NCBI RefSeq assembly: GCF_003008575.1
Contig: NZ_CP027667.1
Location: forward strand, 310,001-374,000
Reading direction: 5' to 3'
Length of the DNA: 64,000 nt
From: Melaminivora suipulveris
GTDB lineage: Bacteria > Pseudomonadota > Gammaproteobacteria > Burkholderiales > Burkholderiaceae_C
Shown: piece after piece, positions 35,083 to 44,684 of the stretch
Layout: every line of letters begins with the position of its first letter
Numbering within the stretch: the first letter of the stretch is position 1
Program-made: the position numbers and the translations under genes
Notes under the pieces: generated by a model
Told to the model about the DNA's origin: nothing
The model's input: the letters and a program-made list of their open reading frames with translations, nothing else
The model's database searches: none

Positions 35083-38000
35083 ACCGTCTCCGCCAGCGCC
35101 AGGCCGCCGCCGGGGCGCTGCGCGCGATGGCGCGGCTTGCGGCGCAGGCGATCGAGCAGCACATACACCGCCGGCGTGCTCAAGAGCGTCAGCACCTGGC
35201 TGGCGATCAGCCCGCCGACGATGGCGACGCCCAGCGGCTGGCGCAGCTCGGCGCCCTGGCCGAAGCCGATGGCCAGCGGCAGGGCGCCCAGGCCGGCGGC
35301 CAGGGTGGTCATCAGAATGGGGCGAAAGCGCAGCAAGCTGGCCTCGCGCACGGCGGCTGTGGCGGTCAGGCCGCGCGTGCGTTCGGCCTCCAGCGCGAAG
35401 TCGATGATCAGGATGGCGTTTTTCTTCACGATGCCGATCAGCAGGAACACGCCGATCAGCGCCATGATGGAAAACTCCATCCTGAGCGCCAGCAGTGCCA
35501 GCACCGCGCCAAAACCCGCGCTGGGCAGCGTGGTCAGCACGGTGATGGGGTGGATCAGGCTCTCGTACAGGACGCCCAGCACGATGTAGATGACGACGAT
35601 GGCGGCGACGATCAGCAGGCCCTGCTGCGCCTGCGTCTGTTGCGCCGCGGCCGCCGCGCCGGCAAAGGCGCCGCGCACGTTGTTGGGCATGCCGATGGCG
35701 TCCACCGCCTGCAGCACGGCCGCGCGCGCCTCATCCAGCGACACGCCCTCGCCCAGGTTGAACGACAGCGTGCTGGAGAGTTCGCCACCGTCGTGGTAGA
35801 CGCTGGCCGGCACCGCGCGCTCGCCCACGCTGGCGATGGCCGCCAGGGGCACCATCGCGGCGGGGCTCACGGACAGGGGCTGGCCGGTGGAGGCGTTGCG
35901 CTGCGCCGGGTTGGCCGAGCTGCCGCCGGTGCCGGCGCTCGCCGCGCCCGCCGCCGGGGGGTTGGCCGAAGCGCCCGAGCCGGCCTGCACGCCGGTTGCC
36001 GAACCTGTCCCGCCTGCTCCAGCGCCCCCGCCCGCCGCCGCGCCGCGCACCGTCGCCGCCACCCACACGTCGTTCAACGCCAGCGGCGACTGGCGGTATT
36101 GCGGCGCCCACTCCATGACCACGCTGTACTGGTTCAGGTCGCTGTACATGGTGGCCACCTGGCGCTGGCCGAAGGCGTTGTACAGCGCGGCGTCGATGGC
36201 CTGCGCCGTCACGCCCAGGCTGGCGGCGCGCGCGCGGTCGACCTGCACGAAGGTCTCCACGCCGTTCTCGCTCTGGTCGTCGTCCACGTCCGTCAGGCGC
36301 TCGTCGGCCTTGAGCTCGGCCGACAGGCGCTGAGTCCAGGTCTTCAGGTCGGCCGCGTTGTCGGCCTTCAGCACGTACTGATACGTGGCGTTGCTGCTGC
36401 GCCCGCCCATACGCAGCTCCTGCGCCGGGTTCAGGAACACGCGCAGGCCGGTGATGCCCGACAGTTGCGGGCGCAGCCGGTTGATGACGGCGCGCGTGCT
36501 CTCGCCCTGCGGCCGCTCGCGCACATCCTTGAGCCCTGCCGCGAGGAAACCGCCGCTGCCGCCGCCGGCAAACGCCACCACCGTGCCCACGGCCGGATCG
36601 GCGCGGATGATGTCCACCGCCTGCTGCAGCTTGTCGGCGAAGGCGGACGACGAAATGCTCTGGTCGGCGCGCAGCCCGCCGACCATCTGGCCGTTGTCCT
36701 GCTCGGGGAAGAAGCCCTTGGGGATGGCAGCGAACAGATAGCCGTTCAAGCCGACGATCACAGCCAGCACCGCCACCGCCAGCCAGGGCGCGGCCAGCGT
36801 GCCGTCCAGCGCCCAGGCGTAGGCGCGCAGCACGCGCGCTTCCGCGCCGCTGGCCCAGCGCGCCAGCGTCCCGCGCAGGCGGCCGGCGGCACTGCGCCGC
36901 GGCGGCGCGTCCGGCGCGCGGCGCGGCAGCAGCAGCGCGCACAGCATGGGCGTGGTGGTCAGCGAGACGACCAGGGAGATCATCACCGCCGCCGACAACG
37001 TCACCGCGAACTCGCGAAACAGCCGCCCCGGCTGTCCGCCCATGAACAGCAGCGGAATGAACACCGCCACCAGCGAGACGCTGATGGTCAGCACCGTGAA
37101 GCCCACCTCGCGCGCGCCATCGAGCGCGGCGCGCGTGCGCTCCATGCCCGCTTCCAGATGCCGGGTGATGTTCTCGATGACCACGATGGCGTCATCGACC
37201 ACGAAGCCCGTGGCCACGGTGAGCGCCATCAGCGTCAGGTTGTTCAGCGAATAGCCCAGCGCGTACATGACGGCAAAGGTGCCCAGCAGCGATACCACCG
37301 TCGCCACCGCCGGTATGACGGCCGCGCGCAGCGTGCGCAGGAACAGGCCCACCACCGCCACCACCAGCAGCACGGCGACGACCAGCGTGATCTCGACTTC
37401 GCGCACCGAGGCGCGCACCGAGCCGGTGCGGTCGATGGCCACATGCAGCTCGACGTCGGACGGCAGTTGCGCGCGCAGCTGTGGCAGCAGCGCTTCGATG
37501 GCGTCGGCCGTGGCGATCAGGTTAGCGTCCGGCTGCTGGGTGATGTTGACGACGATGGCCGGCTGGCCGTTGAACATGCCGCGCGTGCGCGTGTCCTGCA
37601 CGCTGTCGGTGACGCTGGCCACCTGCGACAGCCGCACCTCCTGCCCGCCACGCATGGCGACGATCAGGCCGCGCCAGTCGGCCGCGCGCAGCCCTGGCGC
37701 GGGTGTCAGCACCTGCAGGGCGCGGCCGCCGTCCGCGTCGCCCACCTCGACGACGCCCTTGGGCCGGTTCGCGTTGCCCGCCTGCAGCGCGGCGCGCACG
37801 TCGTCGGCGCTCACCCCCAGTTGCGCCAGCGCAAACGGATTCAGCTCCACGCGCACGGCCGGCTGCGATCCGCCGCCCAGCGTCACGTCGCCCACGCCCG
37901 GCACCTGCAGCAGGCGCTGGCTGACGATGTTGTTCACGGCGTCGTAGATCTGCCCCGGCGAACGTGCGGAGGACGTCAGCGCCAGGATCAAAAACGGCTG

Positions 38001-38408
38001 CGCCGCCGGATTGGCCTTGCGGTAGGTCGGGTTGCTGCGCAGGTTCGCCGGCAGGTCGGCGCGCGCGGCGTTGATGGCCGCCTGCACGTCGCGCGCGGCG
38101 CTGTCGATGTTGCGGCTCAAGTCGAATTGCAGCACCACGCGCGAGCTGCCGGTGCCGCTGAAGCTGGTCATCTCGTTGACGCCGGCAATCGAGCCCAGCG
38201 TGCGCTCCAGCGGCGTGGCCACGGTGCGCGCCATGTCGGCGGGGCTGGCGCCCGGCATATTGGCCGAGACGAAGATGACCGGAAAATCCACCGCCGGCAG
38301 CCGCGCCACGGGCAGCAAAAAGTACGCGCCTATGCCCGCCAGCGCCAGGCCGATGGTCAGCAGCACCGTGGCGATGGGCCGGGCGATGAAGGGGCGAGAG
38401 AGGTTCAC
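35079..38408 (-). CDS. mdtC: RND efflux permease, MdtC/MuxC-like
   Basis: 1109 residues, about 80 above the usual ~1030. RND hallmarks are FIARPIATVLLTIGL at the start, LMALTVATGFVVDDAIVVIENITRH with the proton-relay Asp pair (~400), and GIVKKNAILIIDFALEAER (~970). A Gly/Ala/Ser-rich, low-complexity segment at about residues 785-849 interrupts the second periplasmic domain. The GTG start at 38408 overlaps the previous stop in GTGA. It should pair with the upstream permease as a heterotrimer, as in MdtBC. Confidence 0.92.
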   Translation of the reverse strand: MNLSRPFIARPIATVLLTIGLALAGIGAYFLLPVARLPAVDFPVIFVSANMPGASPADMARTVATPLERTLGSIAGVNEMTSFSGTGSSRVVLQFDLSRNIDSAARDVQAAINAARADLPANLRSNPTYRKANPAAQPFLILALTSSARSPGQIYDAVNNIVSQRLLQVPGVGDVTLGGGSQPAVRVELNPFALAQLGVSADDVRAALQAGNANRPKGVVEVGDADGGRALQVLTPAPGLRAADWRGLIVAMRGGQEVRLSQVASVTDSVQDTRTRGMFNGQPAIVVNITQQPDANLIATADAIEALLPQLRAQLPSDVELHVAIDRTGSVRASVREVEITLVVAVLLVVAVVGLFLRTLRAAVIPAVATVVSLLGTFAVMYALGYSLNNLTLMALTVATGFVVDDAIVVIENITRHLEAGMERTRAALDGAREVGFTVLTISVSLVAVFIPLLFMGGQPGRLFREFAVTLSAAVMISLVVSLTTTPMLCALLLPRRAPDAPPRRSAAGRLRGTLARWASGAEARVLRAYAWALDGTLAAPWLAVAVLAVIVGLNGYLFAAIPKGFFPEQDNGQMVGGLRADQSISSSAFADKLQQAVDIIRADPAVGTVVAFAGGGSGGFLAAGLKDVRERPQGESTRAVINRLRPQLSGITGLRVFLNPAQELRMGGRSSNATYQYVLKADNAADLKTWTQRLSAELKADERLTDVDDDQSENGVETFVQVDRARAASLGVTAQAIDAALYNAFGQRQVATMYSDLNQYSVVMEWAPQYRQSPLALNDVWVAATVRGAAAGGGAGAGGTGSATGVQAGSGASANPPAAGAASAGTGGSSANPAQRNASTGQPLSVSPAAMVPLAAIASVGERAVPASVYHDGGELSSTLSFNLGEGVSLDEARAAVLQAVDAIGMPNNVRGAFAGAAAAAQQTQAQQGLLIVAAIVVIYIVLGVLYESLIHPITVLTTLPSAGFGAVLALLALRMEFSIMALIGVFLLIGIVKKNAILIIDFALEAERTRGLTATAAVREASLLRFRPILMTTLAAGLGALPLAIGFGQGAELRQPLGVAIVGGLIASQVLTLLSTPAVYVLLDRLRRKPRHRAQRPGGGLALAETV

Positions 38409-41400
38409 CGCGTCTCCCCACCCTCGGCACAAGTGCGTGGGGACGAGCTTGCAAAGCGCCGCGCCAGGCGGTCGAACCACAGATAGATCACCGGCGTGGT
38501 GAACAGCGTCAGCAACTGCGACAGCACCAGCCCGCCGAAGATGGCGATGCCCAGCGGCCGGCGCAGCTCGGCGCCGTCGCCCCAGCTGAGCATCAGCGGC
38601 ACGGCGGCCGCCAGCGCCGCCAGCGTGGTCATCAGGATCGGCCGAAAGCGCAGCAGCGCCGCCTGGTGGATGGCCTCACGCGCGCTCTTGCCCCCGCCGC
38701 GCTCGGCGTCGATGGCGAAGTCGATCATCATGATGGCGTTCTTCTTGACGATGCCGATGAGCAGCACCAGGCCGATGATGCCGACCACGTCCAGCGTGTG
38801 GCCGGTGAGCTCCAGCGCCAGCAGCGCCCCCACTCCCGCCGAGGGCAGCGTGGACAAAATCGTCAGCGGGTGCACGTAGCTCTCGTACAGCACGCCCAGC
38901 ACGATGTAGACGCAGACCACGGCCGCCAGAATCAGCCACAACTGGTTGGCCAGCGATGTCTGGTAGGCGCCGGCCGCGCCGGTGAAGCGCAGCGTGACGG
39001 CCGCGGGCAGACCGGCCTCCTGCGCCGCCGCGCGCACCGCCTTTACCGCCGCGCCCAGGCTCACTCCCGGCGCGGTGTCGAAACCCACGGTGGCGGCCGG
39101 GTACTGGCCGACGCGGCGGATGACCAGCGGCGTGCGTTCTTCCACCACCTCGGCAAAGGACGCCAGCGGCGTGGTGGCGCCACTGCTGGTCTTCACCGGC
39201 AACTCGCGCAGCGCGCGCAGGCTGGCGGCGTCCTGCTGCGCGGCCTCCAGGATCACGCGGTATTGATTCGTCTCGGTGAAGATGGTCGAGACGATGCGCT
39301 GGCCGAAGGCGCTGTAGAGCAGGCTGTCCAGGCTGCTGGCGGTGACGCCCAGGCGCGCGGCGGTGTCGCGGTCGACGCGGATCATGGCCGCCGGGCCGCT
39401 GGCGCCGGCCTCGGTCGTGGCGTGGCGCACCTCGGGCACGGCCTGCAGGCGCTGCACCAGGCGCTGCGCCCACTGGTTGACGAGCTGCGTGTCCACGCCC
39501 TCCAGGTCCAGCCGGTACTGCGTGGGGCCGGAGTCGGAGTCGATGGTCAAATCCTGCGTGGGCTGCAGGAACAGCGTCACCCCCGCCACCTGCTCGCCCA
39601 CGCGCTCGCGCAGGCGCTGCATGATGGCGGCCTCCGAATCGCCGAACACACCGCGCTCGCGCAGATTGATGACCAGCCGGCCGCTGGACATGGCGCTGTT
39701 GTTGGCCGCGTCCACCCCCACCACCGAGCTGAGGGACTGCACCGCCTCGTCCTGCAGCACGATCTGCGCCACCTGGCCCTGCAGCGCCGACATGCGCGCG
39801 AACGACACGTCGGCCGCGGCCTGCACCTGGCCTTGCAGCTGGCCGGTGCTCTGCGTAGGGAACAGATCCTTGGGGATCACGACGTACAGCAGCGCCGTGA
39901 GCGCCAGCGTCAGCACCGCCACCAGCAGGGTGAGCGGCTGGTGCGCCAGCACCCAGACCAGGCTGCGGTCGTAGCGGTCGATGATCGCGTCCATCGCGCG
40001 CTGGATGCGCCGCGCGATGCGGCCCTGCGCCTCATCCAGCGGCCCCAGCATGCGCGCCGACATCATCGGCACCAAGGTGAGAGACACCACGGCGGAGAAC
40101 AGGATGGTGATGGCCAGCGTCACCGCGAATTCGCGGAACAGCCGGCCGATGACCTCCTGCATGAACAAGAGCGGAATCAGCACCGCGATCAGCGAGACGG
40201 TGAGCGAGATGATGGTGAAGCCGATCTCGCCGGCGCCGTCGAGGGCGGCTTGCATGGGGGATTTGTGGGTCGGCTCGGCGGGATTCGGGGCCGCGTCTGC
40301 CGCCGCGGCGGTGTGGTTGACGATGTTTTGGCTTCGGCTCACGTCGGCTGCGCCGACATGACCCTGCGCCGGAACATTGCCCGTGTCGGCTGCGCCGCCA
40401 GGTCCGGCTACGCCGGCCTGCATCTCACGATGCCGGGCAATGTTCTCAATCATCACGATCGCATCGTCGACCACGAACCCGGTGGCAATCGTCAGCGCCA
40501 TCAGCGTCAGGTTGTTCAGCGAATAGCCCAGCAGGTACATGAAGGCCAGCGTGCCGATCAGCGAGACCGGCACGGCGATGCTGGCGATCACGGTGGCGCG
40601 CAGGCTGTGCAGGAAGGCGAAGATGACCAGCACCACCATGACCACGGCCAGCACCAGCTCCATCTGCACGTGGCGCACCGATGCGCGGATGCCCAGCGTG
40701 CGGTCGGTGAGCACCGCCAGCTGCACGCTCTGCGGCAGCGATTCCTGCAGCTGCGGCAGCTGGCGCTTGATGGCGTCCACCGTGGCGATGACGTTGGCGC
40801 CGGGTTGGCGCTGCACGTTCAGGATGATGGCCGGGGCCAGTCCAGCGGCGTTTTGGGGCGAAATCCGGCCTCTGTCGGCGTCTTTCATGGGCGTGTTGCT
40901 ATCATTTTCGATAGCTACCCAGGCGCCCAGGCGGCGGTTTTCCGCGCCGTCGACCACCTGTGCCACATCCTTCAGGCGCACCGGCGCGCCGCCCACGTAG
41001 GCCACGATCAGCTCGCGGTAGTCCTCCACGGAGAGCAGCTGGTCGTTGGCGTTGATGCTGTACTGGCGCGTGGGCCCGTCGAAGCTGCCCTTGGCGCTGC
41101 TGGAGTTGCCGGCGGCAATCGCGCTGCTGATGGTGTCCAGGGTCAAGCCCATGGCGGCCAGCGCCTGCACGTTGCCCTGCACGCGCACGGCGGGGCGCTG
41201 GCCGCCGGCCAGGGTCACCAGGCCCACGCCGTCGATCTGGCTGATCTTGAGCGCCAGCCGCGTGTTGACCAGGTTCTGCACCTCGGTCAAAGGCAGGCTG
41301 GAAGACGTCACCGCCAGTTGCAGGACCGGCGCATCGGCCGGGTTGATCTTGGCGTAGATCGGCGGTGCCGGCAGGTCGGCCGGCAGCAGCGATCCCGCCG

Positions 41401-41740
41401 CGTTCATGGCCGCCTGCACCTGCTGCTCGGCCGTGTCCATGTCCAGCGCCAGGCCGAATTGCAGGGTGATCAGCGACACGCCCGCGCTGCTGACGCTGCC
41501 CATGCGCGACAGGCCCGGCATCTGGCCGAACTGGCGCTCAAGCGGTGCCGTGACGGTGCGGCTCATGACGTCCGGGCTGGCGCCGGGGTACAGCGTCTGC
41601 ACCTGGATGGTCGGGTAGTCCACCTGCGGCAGCGCCGCGATCGGCAGAAAGCGCAGGCCCACCAGCCCCGCCAGCAGAACCGCCAGCATGACCAGGGCCG
41701 TGGCCACCGGCCGCTGGATGAACAGGCGCGAGACGTTCAT
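38405..41740 (-). CDS. mdtB: RND efflux permease, MdtB/MuxB-like, with two in-frame insertions
   Basis: 1111 residues. Begins MNVSRLFIQRPVATALVML and contains LMALTIATGFVVDDAIVMIENIARH (~410-435) and GIVKKNAIMMIDFAIDAER. Two segments are absent from the relatives I recall. One is IENDSNTPMKDADRGRISPQ (~275-295), encoded by a dispersed repeat. The other is an Ala/Gly-rich stretch of some 50 residues (~437-494) between TM4 and SPMQAALDGAGEIGFTI, built on GC-rich palindromes. The frame is intact throughout, so a functional pump is possible. Confidence 0.92.
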   Translation of the reverse strand: MNVSRLFIQRPVATALVMLAVLLAGLVGLRFLPIAALPQVDYPTIQVQTLYPGASPDVMSRTVTAPLERQFGQMPGLSRMGSVSSAGVSLITLQFGLALDMDTAEQQVQAAMNAAGSLLPADLPAPPIYAKINPADAPVLQLAVTSSSLPLTEVQNLVNTRLALKISQIDGVGLVTLAGGQRPAVRVQGNVQALAAMGLTLDTISSAIAAGNSSSAKGSFDGPTRQYSINANDQLLSVEDYRELIVAYVGGAPVRLKDVAQVVDGAENRRLGAWVAIENDSNTPMKDADRGRISPQNAAGLAPAIILNVQRQPGANVIATVDAIKRQLPQLQESLPQSVQLAVLTDRTLGIRASVRHVQMELVLAVVMVVLVIFAFLHSLRATVIASIAVPVSLIGTLAFMYLLGYSLNNLTLMALTIATGFVVDDAIVMIENIARHREMQAGVAGPGGAADTGNVPAQGHVGAADVSRSQNIVNHTAAAADAAPNPAEPTHKSPMQAALDGAGEIGFTIISLTVSLIAVLIPLLFMQEVIGRLFREFAVTLAITILFSAVVSLTLVPMMSARMLGPLDEAQGRIARRIQRAMDAIIDRYDRSLVWVLAHQPLTLLVAVLTLALTALLYVVIPKDLFPTQSTGQLQGQVQAAADVSFARMSALQGQVAQIVLQDEAVQSLSSVVGVDAANNSAMSSGRLVINLRERGVFGDSEAAIMQRLRERVGEQVAGVTLFLQPTQDLTIDSDSGPTQYRLDLEGVDTQLVNQWAQRLVQRLQAVPEVRHATTEAGASGPAAMIRVDRDTAARLGVTASSLDSLLYSAFGQRIVSTIFTETNQYRVILEAAQQDAASLRALRELPVKTSSGATTPLASFAEVVEERTPLVIRRVGQYPAATVGFDTAPGVSLGAAVKAVRAAAQEAGLPAAVTLRFTGAAGAYQTSLANQLWLILAAVVCVYIVLGVLYESYVHPLTILSTLPSAGVGALLALELTGHTLDVVGIIGLVLLIGIVKKNAIMMIDFAIDAERGGGKSAREAIHQAALLRFRPILMTTLAALAAAVPLMLSWGDGAELRRPLGIAIFGGLVLSQLLTLFTTPVIYLWFDRLARRFASSSPRTCAEGGETR
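40257..40430. repeat. GC-rich palindromic insertion inside mdtB
   Basis: Contains GTCGGCTGCGCCGAC, a second TCGGCTGCGCCG, and CCGGCTACGCCGG, all short inverted repeats of one pattern, within a stretch that codes for residues with no counterpart in typical MdtB. It looks like inserted REP-type units that kept the frame. Confidence 0.6.
40858..40918 (-). repeat. Dispersed repeat copy H, in frame inside mdtB
   Basis: Minus-strand reading: AGCTATCGAAAATGATAGC, then a diverged middle and GACGCCGACAGAGGCCGGAT. It aligns with copy G over its whole length. Confidence 0.72.
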
Positions 41741-41754
41741 GCGCGGCGGCAGGA

Positions 41755-43122
41755 TCAGCGGCTGGCGCCGGACGCGGCAGGCGCGGGAGCGGGAGCCACC
41801 GGCTCGGATGCGCGGCGCTGCGGCGCGCCGGCGTCGGGACGCGTGCCGGAGCCGGCGCCGCGCGGTGCGCTGGCACCGCCTGGGCCAGCGCGCGCGCCGC
41901 TGCGCGCCCCGCTGGCACCGCCCTCGCCCGTCAGCTGCACGCGGCCGCCGTCCTTGACGCGGTCGCCGCCTTCGGTCACCACGCGCTCGCCTTCCGTCAG
42001 GCCTTCGGTGATCAAAGCCTGCTGCACGCTGGACATGCCGCGTTTCACGCTGCGCATGTGCGCCACGCGCTCCTCGTCGATGACATAGACGTACTCGCCC
42101 TGCGGGCCACTGCGCACGGCCGTGACCGGCACCAGCACGCCGCGCTCGACGCCCAGCTGCAGGCGCGCGTTGACGAACTGGTTGGGAAACAGCGTGCCGC
42201 CCTCGTTGGCAAAGCGCGCCTTGGCGCGCACCGTGCCGGTGGCGGTGGTGACCTGGTTGTCCAGCGTCAAAAAGCGCCCCTCGGCCAGGGTCTGCGTGCG
42301 AGCGCGGTCCAGCGCCGTCACGGGCAGCGGGCCGCGCGCCTGCGCCTGGCGCACCGCCGGCACGCGGTCCTGCGGCACGGCGAACAGCACGTCGATGGGC
42401 TGCACCTGGGTGATGGTGGCAATGCCGCCGCTCAAACCCGAGCTGACCAGGTTGCCCGGATCGACCGCGCGCAGGCCGATGGTTCCTGCCACCGGCGCGC
42501 GCAGCGTGGTGTAGTCGACGTTGAGCTGAGCCGTGCGCTCTGCCGCGCGGTCGGCCTGCAGCGCCGCCTCCAGCTGCTGCACCAGCGCGGTCTGCGTGTC
42601 CAGGGTCTGGCGTGCGATCGAGTCCTGGCGCCACAGCTCCTGGTAACGCTCAAGCGTCACGCGCGCCGCCGCCAGCTGCGCCTGGTCGCGCGCGGTCTGG
42701 CTTTTGGCCTGGGCCAGCGCCTGCTCGAACGGACGCGGGTCGATGCGCGCCAGCACCTGGCCCTTCTTCACGCTCTGACCCTCGGTGAACAGCACCTCGG
42801 TCAGCACGCCCGAGACCTGTGGCACCAGCGCGGCGGTGATAGGCGGGGTGACGGTGCCCAGGGCGTCGATGACGATGGGCAGCTCGCCCCGCACCGCGCG
42901 TGCCGCGCCAACGGTGGCGCTGGGCATTGCGCCGCCAGCGCCAAAGGCCGGCGCGCCCCCGCCCGGCGCACCCCCACCGGCTGGAGCGCGCGAGCGCTGC
43001 ACCAGATACCACGCCGAGCCGACGAGCAGCGCGATGAGCAGCAGCGCCACCAGCACGGCACGCCAGCGGCGCGGCGGTCGGGCGGCGGGCGGGTCGGCAG
43101 GAAGATCAGGGGAAGCGGCCAT
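41755..43122 (-). CDS. mdtA: RND periplasmic adaptor (MdtA/MuxA-like)
   Basis: 455 residues. One N-terminal membrane anchor (VLVALLLIALLVGSAWYLV), then the membrane-fusion fold: lipoyl part VLARIDPRPFEQALAQAKSQ, an alpha-helical hairpin (~140-200), and beta-barrel segments (DPGNLVSSG, LFPNQFVNARLQL). The last ~60 residues are Gly/Ala/Pro/Arg-rich and low complexity, beyond the usual family end. It is first in the operon adaptor-permease-permease-channel, the MuxABC-OpmB arrangement. ATG 43122 is preferred over TTG 43131. Confidence 0.9.
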   Translation of the reverse strand: MAASPDLPADPPAARPPRRWRAVLVALLLIALLVGSAWYLVQRSRAPAGGGAPGGGAPAFGAGGAMPSATVGAARAVRGELPIVIDALGTVTPPITAALVPQVSGVLTEVLFTEGQSVKKGQVLARIDPRPFEQALAQAKSQTARDQAQLAAARVTLERYQELWRQDSIARQTLDTQTALVQQLEAALQADRAAERTAQLNVDYTTLRAPVAGTIGLRAVDPGNLVSSGLSGGIATITQVQPIDVLFAVPQDRVPAVRQAQARGPLPVTALDRARTQTLAEGRFLTLDNQVTTATGTVRAKARFANEGGTLFPNQFVNARLQLGVERGVLVPVTAVRSGPQGEYVYVIDEERVAHMRSVKRGMSSVQQALITEGLTEGERVVTEGGDRVKDGGRVQLTGEGGASGARSGARAGPGGASAPRGAGSGTRPDAGAPQRRASEPVAPAPAPAASGASR

Positions 43123-43210
43123 GCGAAGCAAAAAAACAGTGACGAGGCAGCAGCCATCCTAGCAGCGGTGCGCTGCATCCCTGCGGCCCGCGCGCAGGCG
43201 GCCAGATAAA

Positions 43211-43265
43211 GCCAAAACGGCCGTCAGCCGTTGATTTACAAGCGTATGCAGCTATCTTTTTCGAT
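43211..43265 (-). repeat. Dispersed repeat copy I, between egtB and mdtA
   Basis: Minus-strand reading: CGAAAAAGATAGCTG, CGCTTGTAAATCAACGGCTG, ACGGCCGTTTT. GGCTGACGGCC plus TTTT may end egtB transcription. Nothing else is seen in this 205-bp gap. Confidence 0.68.
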
Positions 43266-43327
43266 GCGCGGGACACGCCGCCTTCGCCCTTCTTTACCCC
43301 TCCTTTACCCCCTAGGCGCGGGGCGCT

Positions 43328-44662
43328 TCAGGGCTGTACGCTGCGCGCCAGACGCAACCCGGAGAACTGCCAGCGGGCGGTGGTCGGAAAGAAGTTGCGG
43401 TAGCTGGCGCGCACGTGGCCGGCGGGCGTGGCGCACGAGCCGCCGCGCAGCACGTACTGGTTGACCATGAACTTGCCGTTGTACTCGCCCACTGCGCCGG
43501 GCGCTGGCGCGAAGCCGGGGTACGGCGCGTAGCTGGAGCTGGTCCACTCCCACACATCGCCGAACATCTGCACCAGCGCGCAGCCACCGCTGTGCTGCGT
43601 CGGCGCCGGCAGCGGGTGCAGCACGGCGCTGGCGGCAAAGCGCCCGGCTGCGAGGTCCTGCGCACAGCCTTGCGCGGCGGCCTCCCACTCGGCCTCGGTG
43701 GGCAGGCGCGCGCCGGCCCAGCGGGCATAGGCGTCGGCCTCGAAGTACGACAGGTGCACGACAGGCTGCTCGGGCGCCAGCGGCCGGCCACCGGCCAGCG
43801 TGAACTCGCACCAGCCCTGCGCCGTCTCGCGCCAGTACAGCGGGTGCGTGATCTGCTGGCTGCTGCGCCAGTCCCAGCCCTCGGCCAGCCACCAGGCCGG
43901 ATCGTCATAGCCGCCAGCGGCGATGAAGGCCTGGTACTCGGCGTTGGTCACCGGCCGCGTCGCCAGCTCGTAGGCGTCGAGCCAGACCTGGTGGCGCGGC
44001 AGTTCGTTGTCGAAGGCAAAGCCCATGCCGTCGTGGCCGATCTGCGCCAGCCCGGCGTCGAAGCGCTGCCAGCGCAGTACGGGCGGCGCAGCGGCGGGCT
44101 CATCCAGCTGCGCGCTCGCCTCCTGGTAGGTGGGCCAGGTGGGGTTGCACCACAGCAGATGCTTGACGTCGGTGACGATCAGCTCCTGGTGCTGCTGCTC
44201 GTGCTGCAGGCCCAGCTCCAGCAGGCTGGCAAGCTCGGCATTGGCGGCGCTGGCGGGGTGTTGCAAGAGGCGCACCATGCGCTCTTGCACGTTGGCGCGC
44301 CAGGCCTGCACGGTGCCCAGATCCGGCCGCGTCAGGAGCCCGCGCTGGCCGCGCGGGTGCTGCCGGCCCACGCCCTGGTAGTAGGAGTTGAACAGCACGC
44401 GAAACGCCGGGTCGAAGGGCGCGAACTGCGGCTCGAAGCGTTCAAGGATGAAGGTCTCGAAGAACCAGGTGGTGTGCGCCAGGTGCCATTTGATGGGGCT
44501 GGCCTCCAGCATGGATTGCGCGCCGCAGTCTTCGGCCGACAGCGGCGCGGCCAAGCGCTCGGTGGCGGCGCGCACGTCGAGGAAACACTGGCAGGCGCCG
44601 CTGGCACTGGCCAGGGGCGTGGCGCCTGAAAGAGGTGGCAGTTCGTTGGAAGGCAGTCGCAT
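43328..44662 (-). CDS. egtB: Ergothioneine biosynthesis protein EgtB
   Basis: About 444 residues. N-terminal DinB-like part with HLAHTTWFFE and HEQQHQELIVTD (the HxxxHxE iron site). The C-terminal FGE-sulfatase-like part has PRHQVWLDAYELATRPVTNAEY, RLPTEAEWEAAA, MFGDVWEWTSSSYAPYPGF and VLRGGSC. EgtB is a non-heme iron sulfoxide synthase joining trimethylhistidine (hercynine) to a cysteine-containing thiol. Start may be ATG 44662, preceded by GGAGA, or ATG 44683. It directly follows egtD. Confidence 0.93.
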   Translation of the reverse strand: MRLPSNELPPLSGATPLASASGACQCFLDVRAATERLAAPLSAEDCGAQSMLEASPIKWHLAHTTWFFETFILERFEPQFAPFDPAFRVLFNSYYQGVGRQHPRGQRGLLTRPDLGTVQAWRANVQERMVRLLQHPASAANAELASLLELGLQHEQQHQELIVTDVKHLLWCNPTWPTYQEASAQLDEPAAAPPVLRWQRFDAGLAQIGHDGMGFAFDNELPRHQVWLDAYELATRPVTNAEYQAFIAAGGYDDPAWWLAEGWDWRSSQQITHPLYWRETAQGWCEFTLAGGRPLAPEQPVVHLSYFEADAYARWAGARLPTEAEWEAAAQGCAQDLAAGRFAASAVLHPLPAPTQHSGGCALVQMFGDVWEWTSSSYAPYPGFAPAPGAVGEYNGKFMVNQYVLRGGSCATPAGHVRASYRNFFPTTARWQFSGLRLARSVQP

Positions 44663-44684
44663 GGCGGGTTCGTCTCCAGGCATG

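Noticed and set aside
38666..42088. Very long open frame on the plus strand opposite the first RND permease
   Set aside because: It is antisense to a clearly conserved gene, has Arg/His/Gln-rich, non-protein-like composition and follows from high GC at third positions. A similar long frame lies opposite the second permease (35127-38486).
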